Shown: positions 8,603-17,665, counted from the first letter of the stretch. The stretch: DNA of 64,000 bases from Herbaspirillum sp. SJZ107 (GCF_006715485.1 NZ_VFNH01000001.1:310001-374000); one strand, 5' to 3'. The notes: generated by a model not told the origin, from the letters alone. A program made the numbers and translations.

Positions 8603-9670
8603 ATGACAACCGCTTTTGATGCCTCCATCGCCAAACGCATTTCCATGCTACGCACTATCCTCATCATGCTGGTCGTGCTGCTCCACATCGGGACACCGGC
8701 ACTCGGTCAGCTCGACTATGGGAACACCTATGAGCTCATCCGGTTTTTCTTCCAGGATGAGCTGGGACGGCTTTCCGTTCCGACCCTGACGGCGATTTCC
8801 GGCTACCTGCTTTTTTCAAGCAAGCTCGATCTGGCGCCGGCCAAGCTTTACAAAAAGAAACTCAGGACGATCCTGGTTCCTTTCTTCTTCTTTAACATCG
8901 TCTATTACGCTGTCCAGTATGCGATCGAATACTGCACGGGCTGGGCACCGCTCTATTTACTGGTCGGCAAGCCCGGCCTGGACAGCTTCAACTATATTTT
9001 CAGTTACAGCGGGTTCCCGCTCAACTTCGCGCTGCACTTTTTGCGTGACCTGTTCATCCTGGTATTGATGGCGCCGCTTTTCGGTTACGCCATACGGCGC
9101 CGGCCCTGGCTGGGCCTGATGCTGCTCGCGCTTGTATTCATGAGCGATGCGGACGGCCACCTGGTCAACCGCAACACCATGGCCGTGCTGTTTTATATCG
9201 GCGGCATGGCGGCGGCCGGCAACTGGAACCTGAAACGCTTCGATCGCCTGGCGATTCCTGCGCTGGGAATGCTGGTCGCCGTGTGCATCGCAACGATCTA
9301 CTACCGTATCGAAGACTATGTCTACATTTATCTCACTGCGCCGATTGCAGTGTGGCCGGCGTCCTCTCTTTTGCTGAATACGCAGCCGGGCCGCTGGGCC
9401 GAGAAGTACAGCAAATACAGTTTCTTCCTGTTCCTCACCCATGTACCGCTCATCCACGTGGTCGACATGTTCTGTGCGCACAATGGGCTCGATGCGGGCG
9501 CATACACGATCCCGACCTTCCTGTTCCTGGTCGCTTTCGTGCCGTTTGCCTACCATGCGGCGCTGTACGTCATGCCGGGCACCTTCAGTTTCCTGATCGG
9601 TGGCCGTGTCAAGGCAGCCAAGCCCGCGAGTGCGCAAGAAACCGCAGGCGGGATGCTGGCGCGGGCATAA
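8603..9670 (+). CDS. Acyltransferase family 3 (OafA/YrhL-like) membrane protein
   Basis: A 355-residue integral membrane protein of about ten helices. The N-terminal ISMLRTILIMLVVLLHIG holds the Arg and His typical of Acyltransf_3 proteins, followed by a cytoplasmic basic segment (KLYKKKLRT) and the second-helix pattern LTAISGYLLF. Such enzymes transfer acetyl or other acyl groups to cell-surface or secreted sugars. I start at 8603 (ATGACAACC); the open frame from 8513 is AT-rich leader. The gene is less GC-biased than its neighbours. It stands alone and is followed at once by a strong terminator. Confidence 0.82.
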   Translation: MTTAFDASIAKRISMLRTILIMLVVLLHIGTPALGQLDYGNTYELIRFFFQDELGRLSVPTLTAISGYLLFSSKLDLAPAKLYKKKLRTILVPFFFFNIVYYAVQYAIEYCTGWAPLYLLVGKPGLDSFNYIFSYSGFPLNFALHFLRDLFILVLMAPLFGYAIRRRPWLGLMLLALVFMSDADGHLVNRNTMAVLFYIGGMAAAGNWNLKRFDRLAIPALGMLVAVCIATIYYRIEDYVYIYLTAPIAVWPASSLLLNTQPGRWAEKYSKYSFFLFLTHVPLIHVVDMFCAHNGLDAGAYTIPTFLFLVAFVPFAYHAALYVMPGTFSFLIGGRVKAAKPASAQETAGGMLARA

Positions 9671-9698
9671 AAAAACCCGGACCAGGTCCGGGTTTTTT
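9670..9698. terminator. Intrinsic terminator, probably bidirectional
   Basis: CCCGGAC and GTCCGGG form a 7-bp stem around CAG, with A6 before and T6 after. It sits directly behind the acyltransferase stop and faces the end of the leftward fusion gene, so it can serve both convergent transcripts. Confidence 0.9.
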
Positions 9699-9721
9699 AA
9701 CGAATGCGGGCAGGGCGCCGT

Positions 9722-12046
9722 TCAGTGGTGATTGGCCTGGAAGGCTTCCGGGGGCGTCTCTTCCATCTGGCGCTGGTCGCCGGCCTGCGGCTGGCGGGTT
9801 TCCATCGTGCGGATCAGTTCTTCCATTTCCGGGTCGTGCTGGTTGCGCAGCTCGAGGTAGCGTGCCAGTGCGTTGTCCAGCGCCGGCAGCAGGATGCCGC
9901 GCTCGCTGCCCAGGGCCGCGTAGGCCGGGCGCGCCGCCACGTAGCCGCAGCCGGCGGCCGGTTTCGCTTCCAGGCGGCCGGCGTCGATCCCCGCTTTGTC
10001 GGCGGCCAGCCTGGCCAGTTCGGCCCAGCTCACCGCGCCGCCGTTGGCCAGGTGCCAGATGCCGGCTTCGCCGTCGATCGCGAGGTCGAGGCAGGCATGC
10101 ACCAGGTCCGGCACGTAGGTGGCCGAGACCACCAGGTCGCTCGTGGCGGTGAATGCGTCGCCGCGTTCCAGCGCCTGCAGCGCCTGCGTGACGAAGTTGT
10201 GCTTGTCCCACGGGCCGAAGAAGGCGCTGGTGCGCACCACCAGTGCGCCCGGGTGGGCGTCCAGCACGCGCCGTTCGGCTTTGGCCTTGCTGCGGCCGTA
10301 GACGCCCAGCGGCGCGGTCGGGCTGCTCTCGACGTAGGGCGTGTCCTGCGCGCCGTCGAACACCAGGTCGCTCGAGAAGGTGGTCAGGTGGATGTTGCGT
10401 CCGGCGCAGGCGGCGGCCAGGATCGCCGGCCCCTCGGCGTTCTCGCGCATGCAGCGCTCGACGTCGTTCTCGGCGTCGTCCACGCGCACGTAGCCGGCGG
10501 TGTTGATGACTGCCCAGGGCTTGTGCAGGTCGAGTGCGCGCGCCACCGAATCGGCGTCGCCGATGTCCATGTCATGGCGCGACAGCAGGCGGTAGGCGAT
10601 GTTGCGCTTGCGGCAGATATGCGCGAAGGCGCGGCCCAGGGTGCCGCTGGCACCCGTGATGAGCAGCGGCGCGGCGTCGGTGCCGACCAGCGTGTGGCCG
10701 TCGGCAGTGATCGAGCCGACCGCATCGGGCGTTGCCACCGGCTGGCACAGCCAGCGGCCCGGACGGCGCCACCAGCCCTGGCCGCGCAGCACCGGATGCG
10801 ACAGCTGGGCACCCGACGACAGTTCGCGCATCATGCGCGCCACCGCGGTCGGGCGCGGCGGCGTCGAACGCACGTCGAAGGCGCCTGATTCGTAGTAGCC
10901 GCGGTTCTCCGTCACCAGGCTGTTCCAGTCGAAGGCGCCGAGTAGCGACCACACGGTGACGGCGCGCAGGTCGACGCCGTTGCCACGCACTTCCTTCGCC
11001 GCTTCCCAGATTTCCAGCAGCCAGCGCAACTGGTCTTCGCGGTTGGCGTCGATGTGGGCCTCGGTGATCGCCAGCGGGATGCCATAGCGTTCCCATGCTT
11101 CGACCAGCAGCGGGGCAATGCCGGCGCTCGGCGTGGCCAGGACGCGCACGGCTTCGACGTCGGCGCTGGCGATCCCGCCCAGGATGCCGTGCGTATGCGG
11201 GGGAAAGCGTTCCGGACGGTGATCCAGCCAGCGCTCGCTGGTGACGTAGTAATTGACGCCGATGATGTCGGGAGGGCAGGGATTGTCGCGGAACCACAGG
11301 ATCTCGGACTGGTCGATGCCGGTGCCGACGAGGTAGTCCCACAGCGCATGCTCGGGGCCGACCATGCCGCACAGCAGGTCCCAGCCGAGCCAGCGGCGCT
11401 CGTTGTAGAACTCGGCGGTCTGCGCCAGCTCGGGCGTGCTGTAGGTCTTGCCCAGGTCGTCGGTCTGCACCAGCTTGGCGTCCGGGTTGACGGCGCGGAT
11501 CGCGCGCATGCACAGCACGGTGGCGCGGCACTGGTTCAGCAGCGCCTGGATGAAGGTGCGGTCGTCGCGCCCGTGCGGGTACCAGACGCCGTACAGGCCG
11601 GCAAAGCGGGCGGTGGTGCAGATTTCGTTGACCGGGGTGTAGTACTCGAGCCAGGGATAGCGCGCCGCCACGGCGCCGGCATACGCGGCCAGCTGTTCGG
11701 CAAATGCAGGGTCGACCAGGCTCGTATGGCGCGGGCCGCTGCCGTGGTGGATCAGGCCGGCGATCGGCGTGACGCCCTCGGCACGCAGTCCTGCCAGGCG
11801 CTCGTCCGGCCAGGTCCAGTCGGCCTTGTCGATGCCCTCGGGGGCGGTGCGCTCCCACAGCACCGGATAGCGGATCGCGCGGATGCCGGTGGCGGCGAAG
11901 CGGGCGATGTCGTCCGCCCGGTCGTCATGGCCATTGCGGCCGAGCTGCTGGTGGTAGGTGTCCTGGACGCGGTTGACCGTGCATTCGAGGCCGCCCCAGA
12001 GTTCCAGGGGGCGGTTGTGGCTGTTCGTGCTCTTCGTAGAATTCAT
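9722..12046 (-). CDS. Fusion protein: family-1-like glycoside hydrolase plus RmlD-like sugar-nucleotide reductase
   Basis: A 774-residue cytoplasmic protein of two enzyme domains. Residues 15-430 form a GH1-like barrel: PVNEI at 138-142 sits where GH1 acid/base Glu (E141) is expected and ITEAH at 327-331 where the nucleophile (E329) is expected, although both motifs deviate from the usual NEP and ENG. Residues about 458-740 form an extended SDR domain like dTDP-4-dehydrorhamnose reductase: GASGTLG at 465-471 for NAD(P)H, then Y583 and K587 in YGRSK. The tail is charged and disordered-looking. No rhamnose or polysaccharide cluster flanks it. The pairing implies coupled sugar release or modification, which is inference. 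Confidence 0.85.
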   Translation of the reverse strand: MNSTKSTNSHNRPLELWGGLECTVNRVQDTYHQQLGRNGHDDRADDIARFAATGIRAIRYPVLWERTAPEGIDKADWTWPDERLAGLRAEGVTPIAGLIHHGSGPRHTSLVDPAFAEQLAAYAGAVAARYPWLEYYTPVNEICTTARFAGLYGVWYPHGRDDRTFIQALLNQCRATVLCMRAIRAVNPDAKLVQTDDLGKTYSTPELAQTAEFYNERRWLGWDLLCGMVGPEHALWDYLVGTGIDQSEILWFRDNPCPPDIIGVNYYVTSERWLDHRPERFPPHTHGILGGIASADVEAVRVLATPSAGIAPLLVEAWERYGIPLAITEAHIDANREDQLRWLLEIWEAAKEVRGNGVDLRAVTVWSLLGAFDWNSLVTENRGYYESGAFDVRSTPPRPTAVARMMRELSSGAQLSHPVLRGQGWWRRPGRWLCQPVATPDAVGSITADGHTLVGTDAAPLLITGASGTLGRAFAHICRKRNIAYRLLSRHDMDIGDADSVARALDLHKPWAVINTAGYVRVDDAENDVERCMRENAEGPAILAAACAGRNIHLTTFSSDLVFDGAQDTPYVESSPTAPLGVYGRSKAKAERRVLDAHPGALVVRTSAFFGPWDKHNFVTQALQALERGDAFTATSDLVVSATYVPDLVHACLDLAIDGEAGIWHLANGGAVSWAELARLAADKAGIDAGRLEAKPAAGCGYVAARPAYAALGSERGILLPALDNALARYLELRNQHDPEMEELIRTMETRQPQAGDQRQMEETPPEAFQANHH

Positions 12047-12065
12047 AAATCACCAAAAGTATTAA

Positions 12066-12081
12066 TTTTGTTGCAACAAAA
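12066..12081. promoter_or_regulatory. 16-bp perfect palindrome upstream of the fusion gene
   Basis: TTTTGTTGCAACAAAA is perfectly symmetric and ends 19 bp before the ATG of the leftward fusion gene. Position and symmetry suit a repressor operator, or less likely a small hairpin. The core TGTTGCAACA recurs at 22969-22978. Confidence 0.45.
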
Positions 12082-12320
12082 AATCCGGAACCGCCCCGAT
12101 CGGACAATATATCGGCGCGGGCGGGAGAGTGCTTCGTGCGGTGGCGGTTGACAGCGCTGCGTCAACCTGCAACCATGCGGTCCATGAATTTTTCGTATCC
12201 ACATCCTGTTCTCCGTACCTGGTGGCGCCCTTGAGCGCGCGCGGCCAGAGAGAGATGTGATTTCGTTCAAACGCCGCCTCGATCAGGTGGCGTTCTATTT
12301 TGACGCGGCAGGATCGAGGC

Positions 12321-12440
12321 AAGGACATCGAAAAACCTACTGCGCGTTGCACTGTCGGTCTGCGATGCTCGCTGTACATCCGTACAGCTGCGCTTCTCAA
12401 CCAACATTGCCGCCGCTCGCTACGGTTTTTCGAGGTCCTT
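12321..12440 (+). repeat. Paired-arm structured element / possible leader before trpS
   Basis: AAGGACATCGAAAAACC (12321-12337) pairs with GGTTTTTCGAGGTCCTT (12424-12440) at 16 of 17 positions. Between the arms lies a perfect 7-bp hairpin, GCTGTAC-ATCC-GTACAGC (12371-12388). The right arm runs into five T residues, eight bases before the trpS Shine-Dalgarno. It could be a terminator/antiterminator leader or a small mobile repeat. The rest of the gap 12047-12320 holds only the 16-bp palindrome; I see no gene there. Confidence 0.6.
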
Positions 12441-12458
12441 TTTAACCAAGGAACCTCG

Positions 12459-13487
12459 ATGAGTCTGCAAACCGCCAATCCTTCCACGTCCGTCATCCTG
12501 ACCGGCGATCGTCCCACGGGCCCGCTGCACCTCGGCCACTTCGTGGGCAGCCTGCGCAATCGCGTCACGTATCAGGATCAATACCGCCAATTCATCATGC
12601 TCGCGGACGCCCAGGCGCTCACGGACAATATGGATGACATAGGTAAGGTACACCGGAACGTGGTCGAGGTGGCGCTCGATTACCTTGCCGTAGGGATCGA
12701 TCCGGCCAAGTCGACCATCCTGATCCAGTCGCAGATCCCGGAACTGGCGGAGTTGACCTTTTATTACCTGAACCTGGTCACCGTGGCGCGCCTGGAGCGC
12801 AATCCGACGGTCAAGCAGGAAATCATCCTGCGCGGCTTCGAGCGCGACATCCCGGCCGGCTTCCTGACCTACCCGGCCAGCCAGGCCGCCGACATCACCG
12901 CCTTCAAGGCCGCCATCGTGCCGGTCGGCGAGGACCAGATCCCGATGATCGAGCAGGCCAACGAGATCGTGCGCAAGTTCAACCGCACCTATGGCCAGGA
13001 CAAGGACATCCTGGTCGAGTGCAAGGCGATCGTGCCGGAAGTCGGCCGCCTGCCGGGCATCGACGGCAAGGCCAAGATGAGCAAATCGCTCGGCAACACC
13101 ATCAACCTCGGCGCCTCCGCCGACGAGATCCGCGCCGCCGTGAAAATGGTCTACACCGACCCGCTGCACCTGAAGGTGTCCGACCCCGGCCACATCGAGG
13201 GCAACGTTGCCTTCCTGTACCTGGACGCCTTCGATCCGGACAAGGAAGGCCTGGCCGAGATGAAGGCGCACTACCAGCGCGGCGGCCTCGGCGACTCGGT
13301 GGTCAAGAAGCGCCTGGAAGGCATCCTGCAAGAGCTGATCGCCCCGATCCGCGAGCGCCGCGAGGAGCTGGCCAAGGACAAGGGCCAGGTACTGCAGATC
13401 CTGAAGGAGGGCACGTTCAAGGCGCGCGAAGTCGCGGCGCAGACCATGGACGAAGTGCGCAAGGCGCTGGGCCTGTCCTACTTCTGA
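12459..13487 (+). CDS. trpS: Tryptophan--tRNA ligase
   Basis: A 342-residue class I aminoacyl-tRNA synthetase that charges tRNA-Trp. The HIGH-type motif is LHLGHFVGS near residue 26 and the KMSKS motif is present exactly as KMSKS. The start at 12459 has AAGGAA at 12448-12453; an upstream in-frame extension to 12300 would translate the structured leader and is rejected. The N-terminal [13 protein letters not shown] and overall length fit the compact TrpRS family. It is monocistronic, and the leader hairpin may control it. Confidence 0.95.
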   Translation: MSLQTANPSTSVILTGDRPTGPLHLGHFVGSLRNRVTYQDQYRQFIMLADAQALTDNMDDIGKVHRNVVEVALDYLAVGIDPAKSTILIQSQIPELAELTFYYLNLVTVARLERNPTVKQEIILRGFERDIPAGFLTYPASQAADITAFKAAIVPVGEDQIPMIEQANEIVRKFNRTYGQDKDILVECKAIVPEVGRLPGIDGKAKMSKSLGNTINLGASADEIRAAVKMVYTDPLHLKVSDPGHIEGNVAFLYLDAFDPDKEGLAEMKAHYQRGGLGDSVVKKRLEGILQELIAPIRERREELAKDKGQVLQILKEGTFKAREVAAQTMDEVRKALGLSYF

Positions 13488-13636
13488 GCCGGGACCGCGG
13501 GGTGTTCGGCGGGCGCATCAAGTGCATTGCTCCATGAAGTGTTGATTGCACACCACGACTGCTACCAGAAATTAATATTTCTGAGGAGTAATAGTGTAAG
13601 ATCAATCTTCGTGTTGATTACTTGAGTCCGCCCGCC

Positions 13637-14326
13637 ATGCGCTCCCTGCCGATTTTCCTTGCTCTCACGCTTGCGCTCGCAGGCTGCGCTTCCACCGCGC
13701 GGACGCCCGAATCCCAGCTGACCGGTCTCATCGAACTGCCGGTCGGGACGTCCCAGGCGATTCGCCTGCCGGCAGCGCTGCATTACACCGTCCCGGCTAC
13801 CGGACGCACCGGCAACGGCAGCCAGTTCCATCTGCTTGCCGGCACCTATCGTCCGTACAAATATAACCAGTCGGGCACATTTTACCTGGGCGAGCAGCCG
13901 GCCATCGTCGAACGCAAGCCCGCGGCCGCGGGCGTCGCCGGCACGGTCCTGCGTATCGGCGGCATCTGGATCCCGTCCGATCCGGCGCTGGCGCCGAAGC
14001 TGTTCATCGTGCCGGACTACTACAAGCGGCTGGCCGACGGCGCGCCCGTTCCCGACAGGATGCGCGTCGCGGATCTGGCCGAATTCCGCCACCAGCCGGT
14101 CGTCAACAGCCAACCCGGTCTCATCTATATTCCCGCAACCATTCCGGGCACCTTGAAGGTCATCTCGCCGCTCCATGCCGGGCTCGCCGCCGCCGCGGTC
14201 ACGGGTGTGCTGGTGCTGTTGAACGAACCCGGGGCGTCGCACGAACTCGCTTTCGCTGCCGGCGAGATCGCCGATCCGGAGTCGGTCAGGCAGGTCCGTA
14301 CCGCCTTTCCGCTGGCCTGGAGATAA
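13637..14326 (+). CDS. Lipoprotein of unknown function
   Basis: A 229-residue protein starting MRSLPIFLALTLALAGC, a clear lipoprotein signal with lipobox LAGC. The ATG at 13637 opens on the signal peptide; a TTG 15 bp earlier is less likely. The body has no Cys pairs or enzyme motif I recognise. It is rich in beta-type segments (for example TVLRIGGIWIPSD and LFIVPDYYKRL), with a hydrophobic stretch AGLAAAAVTGVLVLL near residue 190. Residue +2 after the lipid Cys is Ala, which would favour outer-membrane sorting. It stands alone between trpS and the convergent di-heme gene. Confidence 0.8.
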   Translation: MRSLPIFLALTLALAGCASTARTPESQLTGLIELPVGTSQAIRLPAALHYTVPATGRTGNGSQFHLLAGTYRPYKYNQSGTFYLGEQPAIVERKPAAAGVAGTVLRIGGIWIPSDPALAPKLFIVPDYYKRLADGAPVPDRMRVADLAEFRHQPVVNSQPGLIYIPATIPGTLKVISPLHAGLAAAAVTGVLVLLNEPGASHELAFAAGEIADPESVRQVRTAFPLAWR

Positions 14327-14340
14327 ACGGCCGGCAGCGC

Positions 14341-14374
14341 GCGGCTTGCGTCATGCAACCATGATGCAAGCCGC
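14341..14374. terminator. Long hairpin between convergent genes
   Basis: GCGGCTTGC (14341-14349) pairs perfectly with GCAAGCCGC (14366-14374), with an inner TCATG/CATGA stem and a CAAC loop. It lies between two converging stop codons. There is no T-run, so termination strength is uncertain. Confidence 0.5.
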
Positions 14375-14386
14375 TGTACTTCACGG

Positions 14387-17300
14387 CTACAGCGAACGCA
14401 GGAACGCCAGCAGCGCATCCCGCTCCGCTTTCGGCAGGTTGGCGAAGCGCTGGCGCGCCGCGCGGCCTTCGCCGTCATGCCACAGGATCGCCTCGGTCAG
14501 GCTGCGCGCCCGGCCGTCGTGCAGGTAGCCGGCCTGGCCGCCGTTGCCCATCACTTTCTCGGTATAGCCGATGCCCCACAGCGGCGCGGTACGCCACATG
14601 CTGCCCGTGGCCTGGCCTTCGGCGTAGTTGTCGGCCAGGCCGGTGCCCATGTCGTGCAGCAGCAGGTCGGTGTAGGGGCGGATGGTCTGGTTACGCAGTT
14701 CGGCGAACAGGTGGCCCGGACCGGTCTTCATCTCCACCGTGTGGCAGGCGGCGCAGCGCATGTCGGTGAACAGCCGTGCGCCGGCCGCGACCTGCTGCGG
14801 CTCGACCTTCAGTTCGTCCAGCGGCGCCACGCCTTTCGGAAAGCCGCTCGCCAGGCTGCGCTGGGCCGGCACCGCCAGCAGCGACAGGTAGTGCGAGATC
14901 AGCTGGAGGTCGGACTCGAGGATGCCGCGCTGGGTGCCACTCTTGGCGCAGCCGGCCGGATCGAAGTGGCAGCCGCGGTTGGGGTAGACCGGCGAGGTCA
15001 CGCCCATGTCGGTCAGCAGGGCGGCCGCGGCCTGGTCGCGCAGCGTCGCCTTGGCGGCTTTCCAGCCGAAGCGGCCCAGGCGCACGGCGCCCGATTCCGG
15101 ATCGAACACGAAGTTGGCCGTGCCCTTGACGCCGTCCGCGTCCGCGGCCGTGCGCACGCGTGCCAGGATGTCGGCTTCCGGCACCGCTTCCAGCAGGCCG
15201 ACGCCGATCATCGGCTGGGCCGCGCGCAGCGACCAGGCCGCCGGCACCGGTCCGTCGAAGGCGAGCTTCGGCTTGCGCAGCTCGACGCTGCTGCCGTCGG
15301 CCAGCGTCACGCTGCGGCTGTCGAAGCCGGCCACGCGCACGGCCATGCCCCAGTCCTGCGGGGTGCCGTTGCTGGACGCCGCATTCATTTGCGCGGTGGT
15401 GCCGTAGACCGGGTGCACGAGCTGGCGCCCGTTGGCGTCGAAGGCCGCGGTGCGCACCGACATGCTGTCCAGGCGCTGGCCGATCGCGCCGGGGGCCGGG
15501 CTGCGGCCGTTGTTGACGTGGCAGCCGATACAGGCGGACTGGTTGAAGCGCGCGCCCTGCAGGCCGGCAATGGCCGGGTGCGGATCGTTGCCCGGCTCGT
15601 TGTGGGCGCCGCTGGTGAAATTGCTGTGCACCAGGCGGCGGCCTTCGACGAAGCGCTGCATGTTGCGCATGCCGGCGTGGGTGTGCGGCTGCTGGAACAT
15701 GAACAGGGCGTTGTCCGAATAGTTGTACGACACCGAGCCGAGGCCGCCCGACAGCGTCGACTCCGGCAGCGGCTGCGTGTTCAGGCGCGGCTGCACCCCG
15801 TACCACGGGCGCAGGCCCTGGCCGACCACGTAGGCCCATTCATACGAGTAGTAGCGGATGCCGCCGCTGTCGCCGGCCGCGTTCATCGCCTCGCGGGTGC
15901 TGAACATCGAGGGCGAGACTTCGACCACGTCGCCGGCCACCAGCGCCCGGCCGGGCACGTAGCTGCCGTTCGGCAGGCCGTCGGCGCCGAGGCCGTCGTG
16001 CCCCGGGTAGTCCTTGATGCGCAACGTGCAGGCGCCGTTGATGCCGCCCGGGCTGCTCAGGTGCGGGCCGTTCGGATAGACCGCCGGCTTGCAGACGGTG
16101 ACGTTGCGGTCGACCAGTTCGCCCGGCGACATCCAGCCGTAGCCGGTCACGCCGGGACGGTCGAAGCCGCGGAAGAAGGCGACGCCGCCGGGCAGGAAGT
16201 CGACCGTGGTGTACTGGTTCACGACCAGGGTCGGCTTGGTGACGCCGGCGACGCGGCTGTTGTCGATGATTTCGACGCCCCAGGTGCGGTTCTGGAAGTA
16301 CTGCGGCACGAAGGTGAGGTAGTTGCCCGGTCCCTTGTCGAGGGGCAGGCCGGTGGCAGGATCGATCGTGTCGTTGGGACCGTAGCCGGCCTCGTTCCAT
16401 TCCTCGCCGCGCTCGCGCCCGTGGCGTGCCAGCCCGCGCGCGCCGAAGCGGGTGACCAGGGTGCCGTCGGCCAGCGTGAACTGCAGGGTTTCGAGCGGCT
16501 GGTCGGCACCCGGCAGCGGCTGCATCGCGCTGCCGTTGGCGGGGAAGGGAAGGCTTGACGTCGCGTTGGCCGACAGGGTGTTGTCGCTGCCCGGCGACTT
16601 GAATTCGGCCTCGAACAGCGAGTAGCCGTAGGCGGTGGCGCGGGCGACGCCCTGCAGGCGCAGGTAGTGCGCCTGCACGCCGAGGTTGAAGAATTCCTCG
16701 GTGCCGCCATGGCCGTTGGTGACGTTGCGCACCTCGGTCCAGTTGCGGCCGTCGTCGGAAGACAGCAGCTTGTAGGCCTTGCCGTAGGCGCCTTCCCAGA
16801 CCAGCCTGGCGTAGCCGAGCGGCGTGGGCACCCCGAAATCGAACTGGATCCAGGCGCCATCCTCGCGCGCGCTGGACCAGCGCGTGGCCGGGTTGCCGTC
16901 GATCGCCATCGGCGCCGCCATGCCCTTGTTTTCCACTGTGGAGGAGGTGGCGCCGGCCGGCTTGACGACGACGCCGGGCTGGCTCAGATCGGCCGGCAGC
17001 GGTGCCGGTGCCGGCGCCGCTGCCGGGGTGCCGGTGAAGGCCTGGATCTCGAAGACCGAGTAGCCGTACTGGGTCGAGCGCTTGATGCCCTGCAGGCGCA
17101 GGTAGCGGCCTTGCCCTTGCAGGCCGGTCCAGTCTTCGGCGCCGCCCTGGCTATTGGTCACGGACTTGATCGTGGTCCAGTTGCTGTTGTCGTCGGACAC
17201 CTGCAGCGCGTACTCGGTGGCGTGGGCGCTTTCCCAATCGATATGCACGCGCGTGATCGTCTGCGGGCTGCCGAAATCGAGCACCAGCCATTGGTCGTCG

Positions 17301-17569
17301 CTGAAACCACTGCCCCAGCGCGTGGCGCCGTCATGGTCGATGGCGGCTTGCGGGCCGAGATCGCCGCGTTCGGATGCGCTGGCGCTGGCGGCGACAGGCG
17401 TCAGCGGCATTTCGGTGCCGGTGGTGCTGGCCGCGCTGCCGGCCAGCAGCCGGGTGCCGCTGTCCTGGGCCGGCTGGCCGGCGTCGCCGCTGCCGCAGCC
17501 GGCCAGCGCCAGTGTGAGCGCGAGCGCGAACGTCGAGGGCAGCGCTGTCTGCCAAGATGATGAAGTCAT
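14387..17569 (-). CDS. Lipoprotein di-heme oxidoreductase (DHOR/cytochrome c peroxidase-like) with two discoidin domains
   Basis: A 1060-residue secreted lipoprotein. Residues 1-25 are a lipoprotein signal (LAGC, C25). Two F5/8-type (discoidin) domains follow at about 55-180 and 197-325, each ending in a YLRLQG...YGYS(V/L)FE pattern. The rest is a DHOR-family domain with two c-type heme sites, CIGCH at 680-684 and CAACH at 939-943. DHOR proteins are distant relatives of bacterial cytochrome c peroxidases; discoidin domains usually bind carbohydrate. A surface redox enzyme held near a polysaccharide is the inferred role. Start 17569 has AGGGGAA upstream. Promoter TTGACA-N17-TATCTT lies at 17666-17694. 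Confidence 0.88.
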   Translation of the reverse strand: MTSSSWQTALPSTFALALTLALAGCGSGDAGQPAQDSGTRLLAGSAASTTGTEMPLTPVAASASASERGDLGPQAAIDHDGATRWGSGFSDDQWLVLDFGSPQTITRVHIDWESAHATEYALQVSDDNSNWTTIKSVTNSQGGAEDWTGLQGQGRYLRLQGIKRSTQYGYSVFEIQAFTGTPAAAPAPAPLPADLSQPGVVVKPAGATSSTVENKGMAAPMAIDGNPATRWSSAREDGAWIQFDFGVPTPLGYARLVWEGAYGKAYKLLSSDDGRNWTEVRNVTNGHGGTEEFFNLGVQAHYLRLQGVARATAYGYSLFEAEFKSPGSDNTLSANATSSLPFPANGSAMQPLPGADQPLETLQFTLADGTLVTRFGARGLARHGRERGEEWNEAGYGPNDTIDPATGLPLDKGPGNYLTFVPQYFQNRTWGVEIIDNSRVAGVTKPTLVVNQYTTVDFLPGGVAFFRGFDRPGVTGYGWMSPGELVDRNVTVCKPAVYPNGPHLSSPGGINGACTLRIKDYPGHDGLGADGLPNGSYVPGRALVAGDVVEVSPSMFSTREAMNAAGDSGGIRYYSYEWAYVVGQGLRPWYGVQPRLNTQPLPESTLSGGLGSVSYNYSDNALFMFQQPHTHAGMRNMQRFVEGRRLVHSNFTSGAHNEPGNDPHPAIAGLQGARFNQSACIGCHVNNGRSPAPGAIGQRLDSMSVRTAAFDANGRQLVHPVYGTTAQMNAASSNGTPQDWGMAVRVAGFDSRSVTLADGSSVELRKPKLAFDGPVPAAWSLRAAQPMIGVGLLEAVPEADILARVRTAADADGVKGTANFVFDPESGAVRLGRFGWKAAKATLRDQAAAALLTDMGVTSPVYPNRGCHFDPAGCAKSGTQRGILESDLQLISHYLSLLAVPAQRSLASGFPKGVAPLDELKVEPQQVAAGARLFTDMRCAACHTVEMKTGPGHLFAELRNQTIRPYTDLLLHDMGTGLADNYAEGQATGSMWRTAPLWGIGYTEKVMGNGGQAGYLHDGRARSLTEAILWHDGEGRAARQRFANLPKAERDALLAFLRSL

Positions 17570-17639
17570 GGATGTTCCCCTGTGGAGCGCCTGAATGTGA
17601 GAACACCGTCCGTGCCTCGGACGGCGTGCAAGGTCGATC

Positions 17640-17659
17640 AAGTTGCTGTAAGGCAACTT
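17640..17659. promoter_or_regulatory. Inverted repeat in the leader of the di-heme gene
   Basis: AAGTTGC and GCAACTT are perfectly inverted around 6 bp. The repeat lies just downstream of the -10 of the di-heme promoter, where a repressor would block initiation or early transcription. Confidence 0.4.
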
Positions 17660-17665
17660 AATACA

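Noticed and set aside
12062..12568. Minus-strand open frame across the trpS leader, considered as a transposase remnant
   Set aside because: No transposase motif could be identified and the frame runs into trpS; only the paired arms are solid.
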